DNA of 64,000 nucleotides from Ensifer sp. BR816 (GTDB lineage Bacteria; Pseudomonadota; Alphaproteobacteria; Rhizobiales; Rhizobiaceae), in contig NZ_KB905370.1 of the NCBI RefSeq assembly GCF_000378985.1, positions 4,958,799 through 5,022,798 on the forward strand, given 5' to 3'. Positions 1 through 7,336 of the stretch are shown one piece after another; within the stretch, counting starts at the first letter, position 1, and each line of letters opens with the position of its first letter. Below the pieces are notes generated by a model that worked only from the letters and a program-made list of their open reading frames with translations, did not search any database and was not told the origin of the DNA. The translations under genes were made by a program, and so were the position numbers.

Positions 1-660
1 GCCGCAGAGGACATCGAGTCCTTGACCTTCGAGGGTGTGAAGAAGTTCGACGGAAAGACGGCAATCTACGTCAAGCCGATGTATTGGGGCGAGCATGGCT
101 CCTGGAGCGTCGTGGCGGTCGATCCGGAATCGACGCGCTTCGCGCTGTGCCTGTTCGAGGCGCCGATGGGCAACGGCCATGCGGGATCCGCACTGACGCT
201 TTCGCCCTTCCGCCGGCCGACGCTCGAATGCATGCCGACGGATGCCAAGGCCGGCTGCCTCTATCCCAACAATGCCCGCATCCTCCAGGAAGCGCGCTCG
301 CGCGGCTTCGACAATGCGCTGGTGCGCGACATGCTCGGCAACATCGCCGAGACCGGCTCTTCCAACATCTTCATGGTCCGGGACGGCGTCGTCTTCACGC
401 CGGCAGCCAACCGGACCTTCCTCGCCGGCATAACCCGCTCGCGCGTCATCGGCCTCTTGCGCGAGGCCGGTTTCGAGGTGGTCGAATCCACGCTGACGAT
501 GACCGATTTCGAGGCGGCCGACGAGATCTTCACCACCGGCAACTATTCGAAGGTCGTTCCGGTCACCCGTCTCGACGATCGCGACCTGCAGGCCGGCCCG
601 ATCACGGCCAAGGCACGCGATCTCTACATGGACTGGGCGCATTCGAGCGGTGATGTTTAG
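1..660 (+). CDS. ilvE: Branched-chain amino acid aminotransferase, 5' part cut by window
   Basis: PLP-dependent class IV aminotransferase that interconverts branched-chain amino acids and 2-oxo acids in the cytoplasm. The reading frame is open from base 1, so the gene starts upstream; about 219 residues are visible where the family usually has 290 or more. The visible part carries the class IV C-terminal half: a segment with LYPNNARI, then NIAETGSSNIFMV, whose E-x-G-SSN-F pattern is the phosphate-binding signature, then FLAGITRSRV and EIFTTGNYSKVVPVTRLDDR. The PLP lysine is less certain and may lie in the missing or early portion. A TTG at base 22 could be read as a start but has no ribosome site and would cut into a conserved domain. 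No operon partner is seen downstream; the next gene begins about 200 bases on. Confidence 0.88.
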   Translation, partial: AAEDIESLTFEGVKKFDGKTAIYVKPMYWGEHGSWSVVAVDPESTRFALCLFEAPMGNGHAGSALTLSPFRRPTLECMPTDAKAGCLYPNNARILQEARSRGFDNALVRDMLGNIAETGSSNIFMVRDGVVFTPAANRTFLAGITRSRVIGLLREAGFEVVESTLTMTDFEAADEIFTTGNYSKVVPVTRLDDRDLQAGPITAKARDLYMDWAHSSGDV

Positions 661-866
661 GACCACTTTCAAGGCGCAAGTTACCGGCTGACAAGGGCGG
701 CTCGAACGGCTAGGTTGCGCACTGGCCGGAGGCGGCCAGCAGCTCGCGTCCTGACAAGGGGCATGGCGAACGCCTCCTCTGATCCTTGCTCACCGTTTAA
801 ACAGTCGGGCGAAGGCGTTGGTAATGCGGGCGCTGATGAAGACTTCGCCGTGACGAGGAAACGGAA

Positions 867-1414
867 ATGCGCGACTATCGCGATGCCAAGGCCATGGCGA
901 AGGCCCTGCGGGAGACCCTTGCCGACCACCAAATGACGGTCAGCCACAGCGAGGCGCTCGAAATCGTCGCCCGCCAGTTCGGGCTCGCCACCTGGAATAT
1001 CCTATCGGCGAAGATCGAAGCTGCGGGCGCCGCCGCAGACCGCGAGATCGAATTCGAGCAGGCAGTGCCGATCGTTCGTATCTTCGACGTTGCAAAGGCG
1101 CAGGAATTCTATCTCGGCTTCCTCGGCTTCAGCGTTGACTGGGAGCACCGCTACGGCGACGATTTCCCGCTTTACACGCAGGTCTCGCGCAACGGACTGA
1201 GATTGCATCTCTCCGAACATGCGGGAGACGCGACCCCAGGCGGCAACATGTGCGTCTACATGACGGGCATTCGTGCCTTTCACACAAGGAACTGCTGGCC
1301 AAGAACCACCGCTACATGCGGCCCGGCCTCGAGGACGAGGGAACGCGGCTCGAGGTGACGGTCATCGACCCGTTCAACAATCGCATCCGTTTCATGGAAC
1401 TGAAGGCGCGGTAG
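867..1414 (+). pseudogene. Glyoxalase superfamily protein, frameshifted near its 3' end
   Basis: The ATG at 867 follows a good ribosome site (GAGGAAACGG). The first ~50 residues match the helical N-terminal domain of the glyoxalase-superfamily proteins (PF20066-like: DAKAMAKALRETL, SHSEALEIVARQFG, TWNILSAKI). A VOC fold follows (PIVRIFDVAKAQEFYLGFLGF, then LRLHLSEHAGD). After MTGIRAFH (codon 1281-1283) the frame runs into an unrelated tail and stops at 1358. A shift to the frame starting at 1286 restores KELLAKNHRYMRPGLEDEG, then LEVTVIDPFNNRIRFMELKAR, ending at TAG 1412-1414. The shift sits in CACACAAGG, so one extra CA unit (or one lost base) explains it. Whole families of this type end with the same D-P-x-x-N-x-I-x-F motif. 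It could be a true mutation, phase variation or an assembly error. Confidence 0.8.
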
Positions 1415-1489
1415 GCCGGTGATCCAGTCGGGGGGCGCGCGGCGATGTCCGGCGCGTGCCTCCCGAACTCGAAACCCCGCGATCGAACG

Positions 1490-1900
1490 TCAAGGCTCGA
1501 CCGGACGGACGATTACGTCGGCGGCGGAGCGTGTCGTCGGCCCGTGATGGACCGCCTCGACATTGTTGCCATCGGGGTCCAGGACGAAGGCGGCGTAATA
1601 GCCCGGATGATAGGGGCGCTCGCCGGGTGCGCCGTTGTCCGTACCGCCATTTGCCAAGCCCGCATCGTAGAATCGCTGCACGGCGTCCCAGTCGGCGGCC
1701 TGAAAGGCGAGGTGAACGCGGCTCAGATAGCCATCGGCCTGGTCGACGAAGAACTCGTCGAATGCGAAAAATGCATCTGTCTCGTAGGTGGGCCGGTGGC
1801 CAAGCGCGCCAAGCACCGCCTGATAGAAACGCTTGCTGACGGCGAGGTCCTGGACGCGCAGATGCACGTGATCGATCAATCGTCCCTGGTGGAATTCCAT
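1490..1900 (-). CDS. VOC family protein (glyoxalase/bleomycin-resistance fold)
   Basis: A 136-residue single-domain vicinal oxygen chelate protein. The N-terminal strand IDHVHLRVQDLAVSKRFYQAVLGALGH carries the usual first metal-ligand histidine position (DHVHLRV), and the C-terminal half has GYYAAFVLDPDGNNVEAVHHG, the D-P-D-G-N-x-V-E ending with the acidic ligand. The length is normal for a one-module member that works as a dimer. The substrate cannot be told: candidates are lactoylglutathione-type, fosfomycin-type or uncharacterised. It lies tail-to-tail with the frameshifted glyoxalase-superfamily gene 75 bases away, so two related folds sit side by side on opposite strands. Confidence 0.85.
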   Translation of the reverse strand: MEFHQGRLIDHVHLRVQDLAVSKRFYQAVLGALGHRPTYETDAFFAFDEFFVDQADGYLSRVHLAFQAADWDAVQRFYDAGLANGGTDNGAPGERPYHPGYYAAFVLDPDGNNVEAVHHGPTTRSAADVIVRPVEP

Positions 1901-2144
1901 TGGCTTTCTCCACTACGGCCGGCACCGGCAGATGTAGCCCGCGCCCGATACTAAACGAAGAGAGGCCAAGAAGGTTGCGCGTCGCCATTCGGCCCTGACG
2001 CGGTAACCCATGGCCGCAATGAAAGTATTTTGCGCGGCTTAGGGAAATTTTGGCACCCCATCGGTTGCCTCGCGCCAAGGCGGTGCCTATGTTCCCGCTC
2101 ACAGATTTCCGTCACGAAATCCAATGCCAAGAGGAGATGCCACA

Positions 2145-2747
2145 ATGGCTTTCGAATTGCCGAACCTTCCCTATGACTACGATGCGCTCGCGCCCTACAT
2201 GTCGCGCGAGACGCTCGAATACCATCACGACAAGCATCACCTCGCCTATGTGACGAACGGCAACAAGCTCGCCGAGGAAGCCGGTCTTTCGAACCTTTCG
2301 GTGGAGGAAATCGTCAAGAAGTCCTACGGCACCAACCAGCCGCTGTTCAATAATGCCGGCCAGCACTACAACCACATCCACTTCTGGAAGTGGATGAAGA
2401 AGGGCGGCGGCGGCACCAGCCTGCCGGGCAAGCTCGACGCAGCCATCAAGTCCGATCTTGGCGGCTACGACAAGTTCCGTGCCGACTTCATTGCCGCTGG
2501 TACCGGCCAATTCGGCTCCGGTTGGGCCTGGCTGTCGGTCAAGAACGGCAAGCTCGAAATCTCCAAGACCCCGAACGGCGAAAATCCGCTCGTGCACGGC
2601 GCCTCGCCGATCCTCGGCGTCGACGTCTGGGAACATTCCTACTACATCGACTACCGCAACGCCCGCCCGAAATATCTCGAGGCTTTCGTCGACAATCTCA
2701 TCAACTGGGATTACGTCCTCGAAATGTACGAGGCGGCGTCGAAGTAA
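2145..2747 (+). CDS. sodB: Superoxide dismutase (Fe/Mn family)
   Basis: Cytoplasmic Fe/Mn superoxide dismutase, 200 residues, converting superoxide to peroxide and oxygen. Start at ATG 2145 (MAFELPNLPYDYDALAPY) is preferred over an upstream in-frame ATG at 2124, because AGAGGAG lies 7-8 bases before it and the family begins with this motif. Metal ligands are visible: His27 in EYHHDKHH, a His in the QHYNHIHFW helix, and the Asp and His of DVWEHSYYIDYRN. GTGQFGSGWAWL is the usual pre-ligand motif. A strong terminator follows within 25 bases, so the gene is probably monocistronic. Whether iron or manganese is used cannot be read from this alone. Confidence 0.96.
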   Translation: MAFELPNLPYDYDALAPYMSRETLEYHHDKHHLAYVTNGNKLAEEAGLSNLSVEEIVKKSYGTNQPLFNNAGQHYNHIHFWKWMKKGGGGTSLPGKLDAAIKSDLGGYDKFRADFIAAGTGQFGSGWAWLSVKNGKLEISKTPNGENPLVHGASPILGVDVWEHSYYIDYRNARPKYLEAFVDNLINWDYVLEMYEAASK

Positions 2748-2770
2748 CCGGTTGGTGACTACGGAAGCTC

Positions 2771-2796
2771 GGCCCGGCGCTTGCGCCGGGCCTTTT
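2771..2796 (+). terminator. Rho-independent terminator of sodB
   Basis: Perfect 10-bp stem GGCCCGGCGC (2771-2780) with GCGCCGGGCC (2783-2792), a TT at the tip, then TTTT. It starts 23 bases after the sodB stop. Confidence 0.9.
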
Positions 2797-2846
2797 CATT
2801 TCGGACCTCCAGGTAGAAGGTGACCGGCAGGCCGGATGAGGCAACG

Positions 2847-3560
2847 TTACGCACCTGCAACTTCGAGCGGCCGCACCGTGTTCGTCTTCCACCCGGCGAT
2901 CCACAATTGCCTGAGCCTTTCGCCTTCACCGCGGAAGAAGGCCCCGACCGCTTCGCAGTGCTCCACCCGGTCGGCCCGGAAGTTGCGGATATCCTGGCGC
3001 AAGTCGCACCAGGCGACCATCATTGCATGCTCCGAATAGTAGATCAGCGCCAGCGGCCGCACCGTGCGTTCCGTCGTCCGCCCGAGTTCGTCGCGGTAGT
3101 CGAGCGCCAGCTTCTGCTCGTCGCGGATCGCGCGCCGGATCATGGCGAGGTCGACCGCAGGCGGCGGCGCGGCGACCGTGCCCCAGGCGTGCAGCGCCTG
3201 CGACTGGAAAACCTGGCGCAGCGGTTGAGGCACGGCGCCGGTTATTTTCCGGTTGACGCGCTGGGCCGCGCTCTTCAGTTCCTCGTCGCCGGTGCGCGCC
3301 AGCAGCGCGAGCGCCAGGACGATCGCCTCCGTCTCCTCGATCGAGAACATCAGCGGCGGCAGGTCGAAGCCCGGCCTCAGGATGTAGCCAAGGCCGCGCT
3401 CGCCTTCGATCGGCACGCGCATCGCCTGCAGGGCGACGATGTCGCGATAGATCGAGCGTGGCGTCACCTCGAGTTTCTCGGCGATCTCGGCGGCCGTGAT
3501 CGGCTGCCGGGAAAGCCGCAATAGCTGGATGATCTCGAAAAGCCGCGCTGCCTTGCGCAT
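2847..3560 (-). CDS. YafY-type transcriptional regulator (HTH + WYL domain)
   Basis: A 237-residue DNA-binding regulator. The N-terminal helix-turn-helix reads MRKAARLFEIIQLLRLSRQ, TAAEIAEKLEVTPRSIYRDI, typical of the DeoR-like/YafY group. The C-terminal half is a WYL-type ligand-sensing domain (IRDEQKLALDYRD, RTVRPLALIYYSEHAMMVAWCDLR, NFRADRV). The ATG at 3560 is chosen since GGAG lies 9 bases before it; a GTG at 3575 would add five residues. It is divergent from the LysE-family exporter at 3695, and a perfect inverted repeat lies between them, so it probably regulates that gene and itself. The ligand is unknown. Confidence 0.88.
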   Translation of the reverse strand: MRKAARLFEIIQLLRLSRQPITAAEIAEKLEVTPRSIYRDIVALQAMRVPIEGERGLGYILRPGFDLPPLMFSIEETEAIVLALALLARTGDEELKSAAQRVNRKITGAVPQPLRQVFQSQALHAWGTVAAPPPAVDLAMIRRAIRDEQKLALDYRDELGRTTERTVRPLALIYYSEHAMMVAWCDLRQDIRNFRADRVEHCEAVGAFFRGEGERLRQLWIAGWKTNTVRPLEVAGA

Positions 3561-3590
3561 GGCAAAAAACTCCACGAAGTCGAAACGCTC

Positions 3591-3608
3591 CTGACAGAAC
3601 CCTGTCAG
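3591..3608. promoter_or_regulatory. Candidate operator of the WYL regulator
   Basis: Perfect inverted repeat CTGACAG-AACC-CTGTCAG, 7-bp arms and 4-bp spacer, in the 134-base divergent intergenic region between the WYL regulator (start 3560) and the LysE gene (start 3695). Position and symmetry suit a homodimeric repressor or activator; binding by this regulator is inferred. Confidence 0.6.
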
Positions 3609-3694
3609 TTGGGCAGAGCTATACCACGTGACAACGGATTGAAAAATTGGTGATCCGGATCCGCACTTCCATCAAATCGCGATGAGCAACTGAC

Positions 3695-4333
3695 ATGACC
3701 TACGCAGAAAATCTCTGGCTCTTCTTCACCCTTCTCTTCGGCATCATCATCGTTCCGGGCATGGACATGGTTTTCGTGCTGGCCAATGCGATCACCGGCG
3801 GGCGCAGCTCCGGGCTCGCCGCGACGGCGGGTATCATGGCGGGCGGCGTGCTGCACACGCTCTATGCTGCGCTGGGCGTCAGCGTCCTGCTGCATCTGGT
3901 GCCGGAGCTCTTCAACGTGCTCCTCGTCGCCGGCGCGGCCTACATCGCCTGGATCGGCTTTTCGCTGCTGCGCAGTTCCATCACCATCGGCGGAGTCGAG
4001 GCGGCGGCGAAGCTCTCCCGCTGGACCAGCTTTCGACAGGGGGCGCTGACAAGCCTGATGAATCCGAAGGCCTATCTCTTCATGCTCGCCGTCTATCCGC
4101 AATTCCTGAAGCCGCAATTCGGTCCCGTCTGGTCGCAGGCTGCGGTGATGGCGCTGATGATCGCGGTGACGCAGCTTGCCGTCTATGGAGGATTGGCGCT
4201 GGCGGCCGGCCGCGGCCGCGACTTTCTGGTCGGCAGCCCGGGCACCACAATTGCCATCGGTCGTGGCGCGGGCCTGCTGCTCGTAGCCATCGCCGTCTTT
4301 ACCGTCTGGCAGGGCTGGAGCGGTACTCCCTGA
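3695..4333 (+). CDS. LysE family amino acid/metabolite exporter
   Basis: A 212-residue inner-membrane protein with about six hydrophobic segments, matching the LysE/RhtB translocator family in length. The family signature appears early: FGIIIVPGMDMVFVLANAITGGRSSGLAATAGIMAGG corresponds to the usual PGP-x-x-x-x-V-x-x-x-x-x-x-G-x-x-x-G-x-x-x-x-G block, here with PGMD in place of PGPD. A second motif, FRQGALTSLMNPKAYLFMLAVYPQF, is the standard F-R-x-G-x-x-x-x-x-x-N-P-K segment. Substrates of relatives are basic or neutral amino acids, homoserine or lactones; the one here is not known. It is divergent from a WYL regulator, which suggests substrate-induced export. Confidence 0.9.
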   Translation: MTYAENLWLFFTLLFGIIIVPGMDMVFVLANAITGGRSSGLAATAGIMAGGVLHTLYAALGVSVLLHLVPELFNVLLVAGAAYIAWIGFSLLRSSITIGGVEAAAKLSRWTSFRQGALTSLMNPKAYLFMLAVYPQFLKPQFGPVWSQAAVMALMIAVTQLAVYGGLALAAGRGRDFLVGSPGTTIAIGRGAGLLLVAIAVFTVWQGWSGTP

Positions 4334-4356
4334 GTTCTTGCACCGGCTCAAGTAAA

Positions 4357-4381
4357 TAACATGACTATGATATTCATGTTA
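4357..4381. promoter_or_regulatory. Perfect inverted repeat between lysE-like gene and cytochrome c' gene
   Basis: TAACATGA (4357-4364), 9-base spacer, TCATGTTA (4374-4381). It lies 24 bases after the LysE stop and about 170 bases before the cytochrome c' start, in an AT-rich patch. There is no T-run, so a terminator is unlikely; an operator for the cytochrome genes is possible but unproven. Confidence 0.4.
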
Positions 4382-4547
4382 GATGATCGTGGAAATTCCG
4401 TCGCGCCGCCAGGTATAGCGCGGCGAATTATGCTGAAATGACAAGCACATCAAATAAATGTTACTTTCGTCGCAAAGCCAAAATGCCATCATGCCGGCGC
4501 CTTCAACTGGAAGCCGCGCGAGCGGGTTCGAAAGACCGGAGACCATG

Positions 4548-4994
4548 ATGAAGATAAGAGCTTTCATGTTTGCGGCCGTCCTCGCGGGCTTGGGTGTGAC
4601 CGCCGTCACTGCCGCGGATGAGCCGCAGGCGGTCCGCCAGCAGCTGATGAAGAAGGTGGGCCAGGCCGCCGGCGCGTTGAGCGGGATCGCCAAGGGTGAA
4701 AAGCCCTATGACCAGGAGATCGTCAAGGCGTCGCTGACGACGATCAGCGAGACGGTGAAAATCTTCCCGACTCATTTCCCGGCCGGGTCGGAAACCGGCA
4801 TGGAGACCGAGGCGAGCCCGAAGATCTGGCAGAACATGGATGACTTCAAGGCGAAGGCGGCCAAGCTCGGCAGCGATGCCGAAAAATTCCTCGCCGAACT
4901 GCCCGCCGACCAGGCCGGCGTTGGCGCCGCGCTTGGCATCCTCGGCAAGGATTGCGGTAGCTGTCATGAGAGTTACCGCCTGAAAAAGGAGTGA
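4548..4994 (+). CDS. Cytochrome c' (c-type cytochrome, four-helix)
   Basis: Periplasmic monohaem cytochrome of the c' family, 148 residues. A signal peptide covers the first ~24 residues (MKIRAFMFAAVLAGLGVTAVTAA). The haem-binding motif CGSCH sits near the C-terminus (KDCGSCHESYR), as in class II cytochromes c' rather than class I. ATG 4548 has GGAG 6 bases upstream; ATG 4545 would be too close to it. Relatives bind NO or CO and protect against nitrosative stress, or act as small electron carriers. It precedes a diheme cytochrome gene by 71 bases and may share a transcript. Haem attachment would need the maturation genes at 43.9-47.9 kb. Confidence 0.9.
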   Translation: MKIRAFMFAAVLAGLGVTAVTAADEPQAVRQQLMKKVGQAAGALSGIAKGEKPYDQEIVKASLTTISETVKIFPTHFPAGSETGMETEASPKIWQNMDDFKAKAAKLGSDAEKFLAELPADQAGVGAALGILGKDCGSCHESYRLKKE

Positions 4995-5065
4995 CGCAGG
5001 CCGTTCGCTTCTGCGCCGGTCCGACCGGCGCATTCTTTCTGCTTCTTGCAGCCTGAGGAGAGGTG

Positions 5066-5980
5066 ATGGGCCGGCGCGCACGAAGGCTCGTGTCTGGATT
5101 GATCATTCTGGCGCTTGCCGGTGGTGGCGTCCTTTGGTGGCTGGCGAAGCCGAAGCCCTGGGACGCCGCGCATTGGGAGGGTGTCGGCGAGCCGGATCTC
5201 GCCAACGGCGAACGGGTTTTCTGGGCCGGCGGTTGCACGAGCTGCCATGCGGCCACCGGCGCTCAGGACGACGCCCGGCTGGTGCTCTCGGGTGGCCGGC
5301 CGCTGAAGAGCCCCTTCGGGACCTTCTTCCCCCCGAATGTCTCGCCCGACGAGACGGCCGGGATCGGCGGCTGGACGCTCGCCGAGTTCGGCAACGCCAT
5401 GACGCGCGGCGTCGGAAAGAATGGCGAACACCTCTATCCGTCCTTCCCCTACGGCTCCTATGCGCGGATGAGCGTCGAGGACGTCAACGATCTCTGGGGC
5501 TTTATGCAAACGCTGCCGAAAAGCGCCAATGTGGCGCCGCCGCATGATTTGCCCTTCCCGTTCAATGTCCGCCTTGCGCTCGGCGGTTGGAAGCTTCTGT
5601 ACCTCACGGACGCGCCGCGCGCCGAGGTCAACACGGCCGATGCCAAGCTTGCCCACGGGCAATATCTCGTCGAAGGCCCGGGCCATTGCGGAGAGTGCCA
5701 CACCCCGCGCAACGCGCTCGGCGGTTTCGAAAAGGATCGATGGCTGGCCGGCGCCCCGAACCCGGAAGGCGAGGGGCGGATTCCCGACATCACGCCCGGC
5801 TCCAAGAGCATCGGCAGCTGGAGCGCCTCCGACATCGCTTCCTACCTCGAAACAGGCTTCACGCCGGAATTCGATACGGTAAGCGGCTCCATGGTCGACG
5901 TCCAGAAGAACATGGCGAAGCTTCCCGCGTCCGACCGCGAGGCGATCGCCGCCTATCTGAAGGCGCTGCCTCCGTCATAG
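5066..5980 (+). CDS. Membrane-anchored diheme cytochrome c
   Basis: A 304-residue protein with an N-terminal hydrophobic anchor or signal (residues ~8-24, LVSGLIILALAGGGVLWWL) and two class I haem motifs: CTSCH in WAGGCTSCHAATGA and CGECH in GPGHCGECHTPRNALGG. Sequence around them (LKSPFGTFFPPNVSPD, FPYGSYARMSVEDVNDLW, YLVEGPGHCGECHTPRN) resembles the cytochrome subunits that take electrons from periplasmic alcohol or aldehyde dehydrogenases. ATG 5066 is chosen because GAGGAGAGG lies just before it. It follows the cytochrome c' gene and is tail-to-tail with a GNAT gene, 7 bases away. The electron donor is not encoded nearby, though a PQQ dehydrogenase lies 3 kb on. Confidence 0.87.
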   Translation: MGRRARRLVSGLIILALAGGGVLWWLAKPKPWDAAHWEGVGEPDLANGERVFWAGGCTSCHAATGAQDDARLVLSGGRPLKSPFGTFFPPNVSPDETAGIGGWTLAEFGNAMTRGVGKNGEHLYPSFPYGSYARMSVEDVNDLWGFMQTLPKSANVAPPHDLPFPFNVRLALGGWKLLYLTDAPRAEVNTADAKLAHGQYLVEGPGHCGECHTPRNALGGFEKDRWLAGAPNPEGEGRIPDITPGSKSIGSWSASDIASYLETGFTPEFDTVSGSMVDVQKNMAKLPASDREAIAAYLKALPPS

Positions 5981-5987
5981 GTTCGGT

Positions 5988-6491
5988 TCAGCCGAGCTTC
6001 TGCATGTAGCGCATGCCGGTCACCGGCCGCGGCACGAAACGCTCCGACTCGTAGAAACGATGCGCCTGGAAATTGCCGGTGGCGGCGCTGACCGCCAGGT
6101 AATCGCAGCCGGCCATCTTTGCCTGTTCGCGGGCCTTGGCGACCAGATGACGGCCGATGCCGGTACCGCGATGGGCGGGGCGAACGAAGAGGTGATGCAG
6201 GTCCATGCCGCGTGCGCCCTCGGCCGCCCGGTACTGGGGAACCAGGATCGCGTATCCGATCAGCTTGCCGCCGGCCTCGGCGACGAGGGCGGTAATCCAG
6301 GGGGTGCGGCCGAAGAGGTCGCGTTCCAGCTGCTCCGAAGTGAGCGGAGCCGCGTCGCCGTGATGGGCGGCAAGCTCGGCGATCATCTCGCGCAGTTCCG
6401 GAAGATCGCGCGGCTTGGCGCAGCGGATCGTCACCATCGGCGCTCTGACGGTCGGTATGGGATGGAGGGTAGGGGTGGCGGTCTGCAGCAT
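5988..6491 (-). CDS. GNAT family N-acetyltransferase
   Basis: A 167-residue acetyl-CoA-dependent acyltransferase. The core GNAT region is clear: ALVAEAGGKLIGYAILVP (strand 4), LHHLFVRPAHRGTGIGRHLVAKA with the R-G-x-G-I-G acetyl-CoA loop, then LAVSAATGNFQAHRFYESERFV. The first ~18 residues before MVTIRCAKPRDLPEL are not conserved in type, so translation may start at the ATG near 6437 instead. The substrate (amine, aminoglycoside-like compound or protein) cannot be inferred. No operon partner is evident. Confidence 0.88.
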   Translation of the reverse strand: MLQTATPTLHPIPTVRAPMVTIRCAKPRDLPELREMIAELAAHHGDAAPLTSEQLERDLFGRTPWITALVAEAGGKLIGYAILVPQYRAAEGARGMDLHHLFVRPAHRGTGIGRHLVAKAREQAKMAGCDYLAVSAATGNFQAHRFYESERFVPRPVTGMRYMQKLG

Positions 6492-6695
6492 TCTCGGCTC
6501 CTCATGGTGTTGCCGCCATCAGGTGCCGTGAAAAACAAAAGCCGCCTGATGGCGGCCTTGTTGAATATGATCAGCAGGCCGCTCCTATCGGAACAGCCAA
6601 AAATACGCGCGGCAAATGGGTGCGTTCTTTATCATGCGCGTAGATTGTTCATTTCCGTGCCTTTGTCAACGGGCATTTCGCGACCTGCATGTGCC

Positions 6696-7109
6696 TCAGT
6701 GCTCGCTCTCGCACAAGGAATGGTCGGCAAGCGCCCGGATGACGTAGCAGTCGCCGATCGTGTGATCGCCGTGGCGGGCGACGATCCGCTCCAGTTCCTG
6801 CTCCAGCTTCGTAAGGCGGGCGATCTTCTCCCGTACGGTGGCAAGATGTTCGTTGGCGATGCGATCCGCCTCGCCGCAGGGTCGTTCGGGGTGTTCGCTG
6901 AGCGCCAGAAGATCACGGATCGCCTCGATTGAAAGGCCCAGATCGCGCGCGTGGCGAATGAAGGCGAGGCGCTCGAGTTGACGTTTCTCGTAGCGCCGCT
7001 GGTTGCCTTCCGAACGCTCCGGCGCCGCGATGAGCCCCATTTGCTCGTAGTAGCGGATCGTTGGGATTTTCACGCCCGTTCGCCGCGAGAGGTCACCGAT
7101 CGAATACAC
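6696..7109 (-). CDS. MerR family transcriptional regulator
   Basis: A 137-residue activator/repressor. The winged helix reads YSIGDLSRRTGVKIPTIRYYEQMGLI, then ERSEGNQRRYEKRQLERLAFIRHARDLGLS, followed by a dimerisation coiled coil (ANEHLATVREKIARLTKLEQELERIV). A Cys after the DNA-binding domain (ERPCGEAD, near residue 75) and two near the C-terminus (GDCY and LCESEH) resemble metal-sensing members such as ZntR, CadR and PbrR, so a metal ligand is possible. The GTG at 7109 is chosen because GGAG lies 5 bases upstream. A matching dyad lies right before the start. The divergent gene is a beta-lactamase, an unusual target for this family. Confidence 0.85.
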   Translation of the reverse strand: MYSIGDLSRRTGVKIPTIRYYEQMGLIAAPERSEGNQRRYEKRQLERLAFIRHARDLGLSIEAIRDLLALSEHPERPCGEADRIANEHLATVREKIARLTKLEQELERIVARHGDHTIGDCYVIRALADHSLCESEH

Positions 7110-7118
7110 GTGCACTCC

Positions 7119-7141
7119 ATAGCTATAGGTTCTGGAGCTAT
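7119..7141. promoter_or_regulatory. MerR-type operator dyad
   Basis: ATAGCTATAG, 3-base spacer GTT, CTGGAGCTAT: two arms matching at 8 of 10 positions, starting 10 bases upstream of the MerR gene start. On the minus strand TTGATG and TATATA, 16 bases apart, lie just upstream, so binding would overlap the likely transcription start of the regulator itself. Confidence 0.5.
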
Positions 7142-7336
7142 ATATGTTCGCCGGAGCCAGCATCAAGGCGCTAACCCGGGGAACCGTCGATCCCGGCACG
7201 CGTGCTTGGTCGAGCACAAGGCTGCCACATTCCATGAATAGCCAATCAAAGCGTCCGCGATGGCGCGAAATTAATATTCGATATCAATAATTTAGTCATG
7301 TCGGCTGCAGATGCGCCGACTGCACGGAGGAATGAC

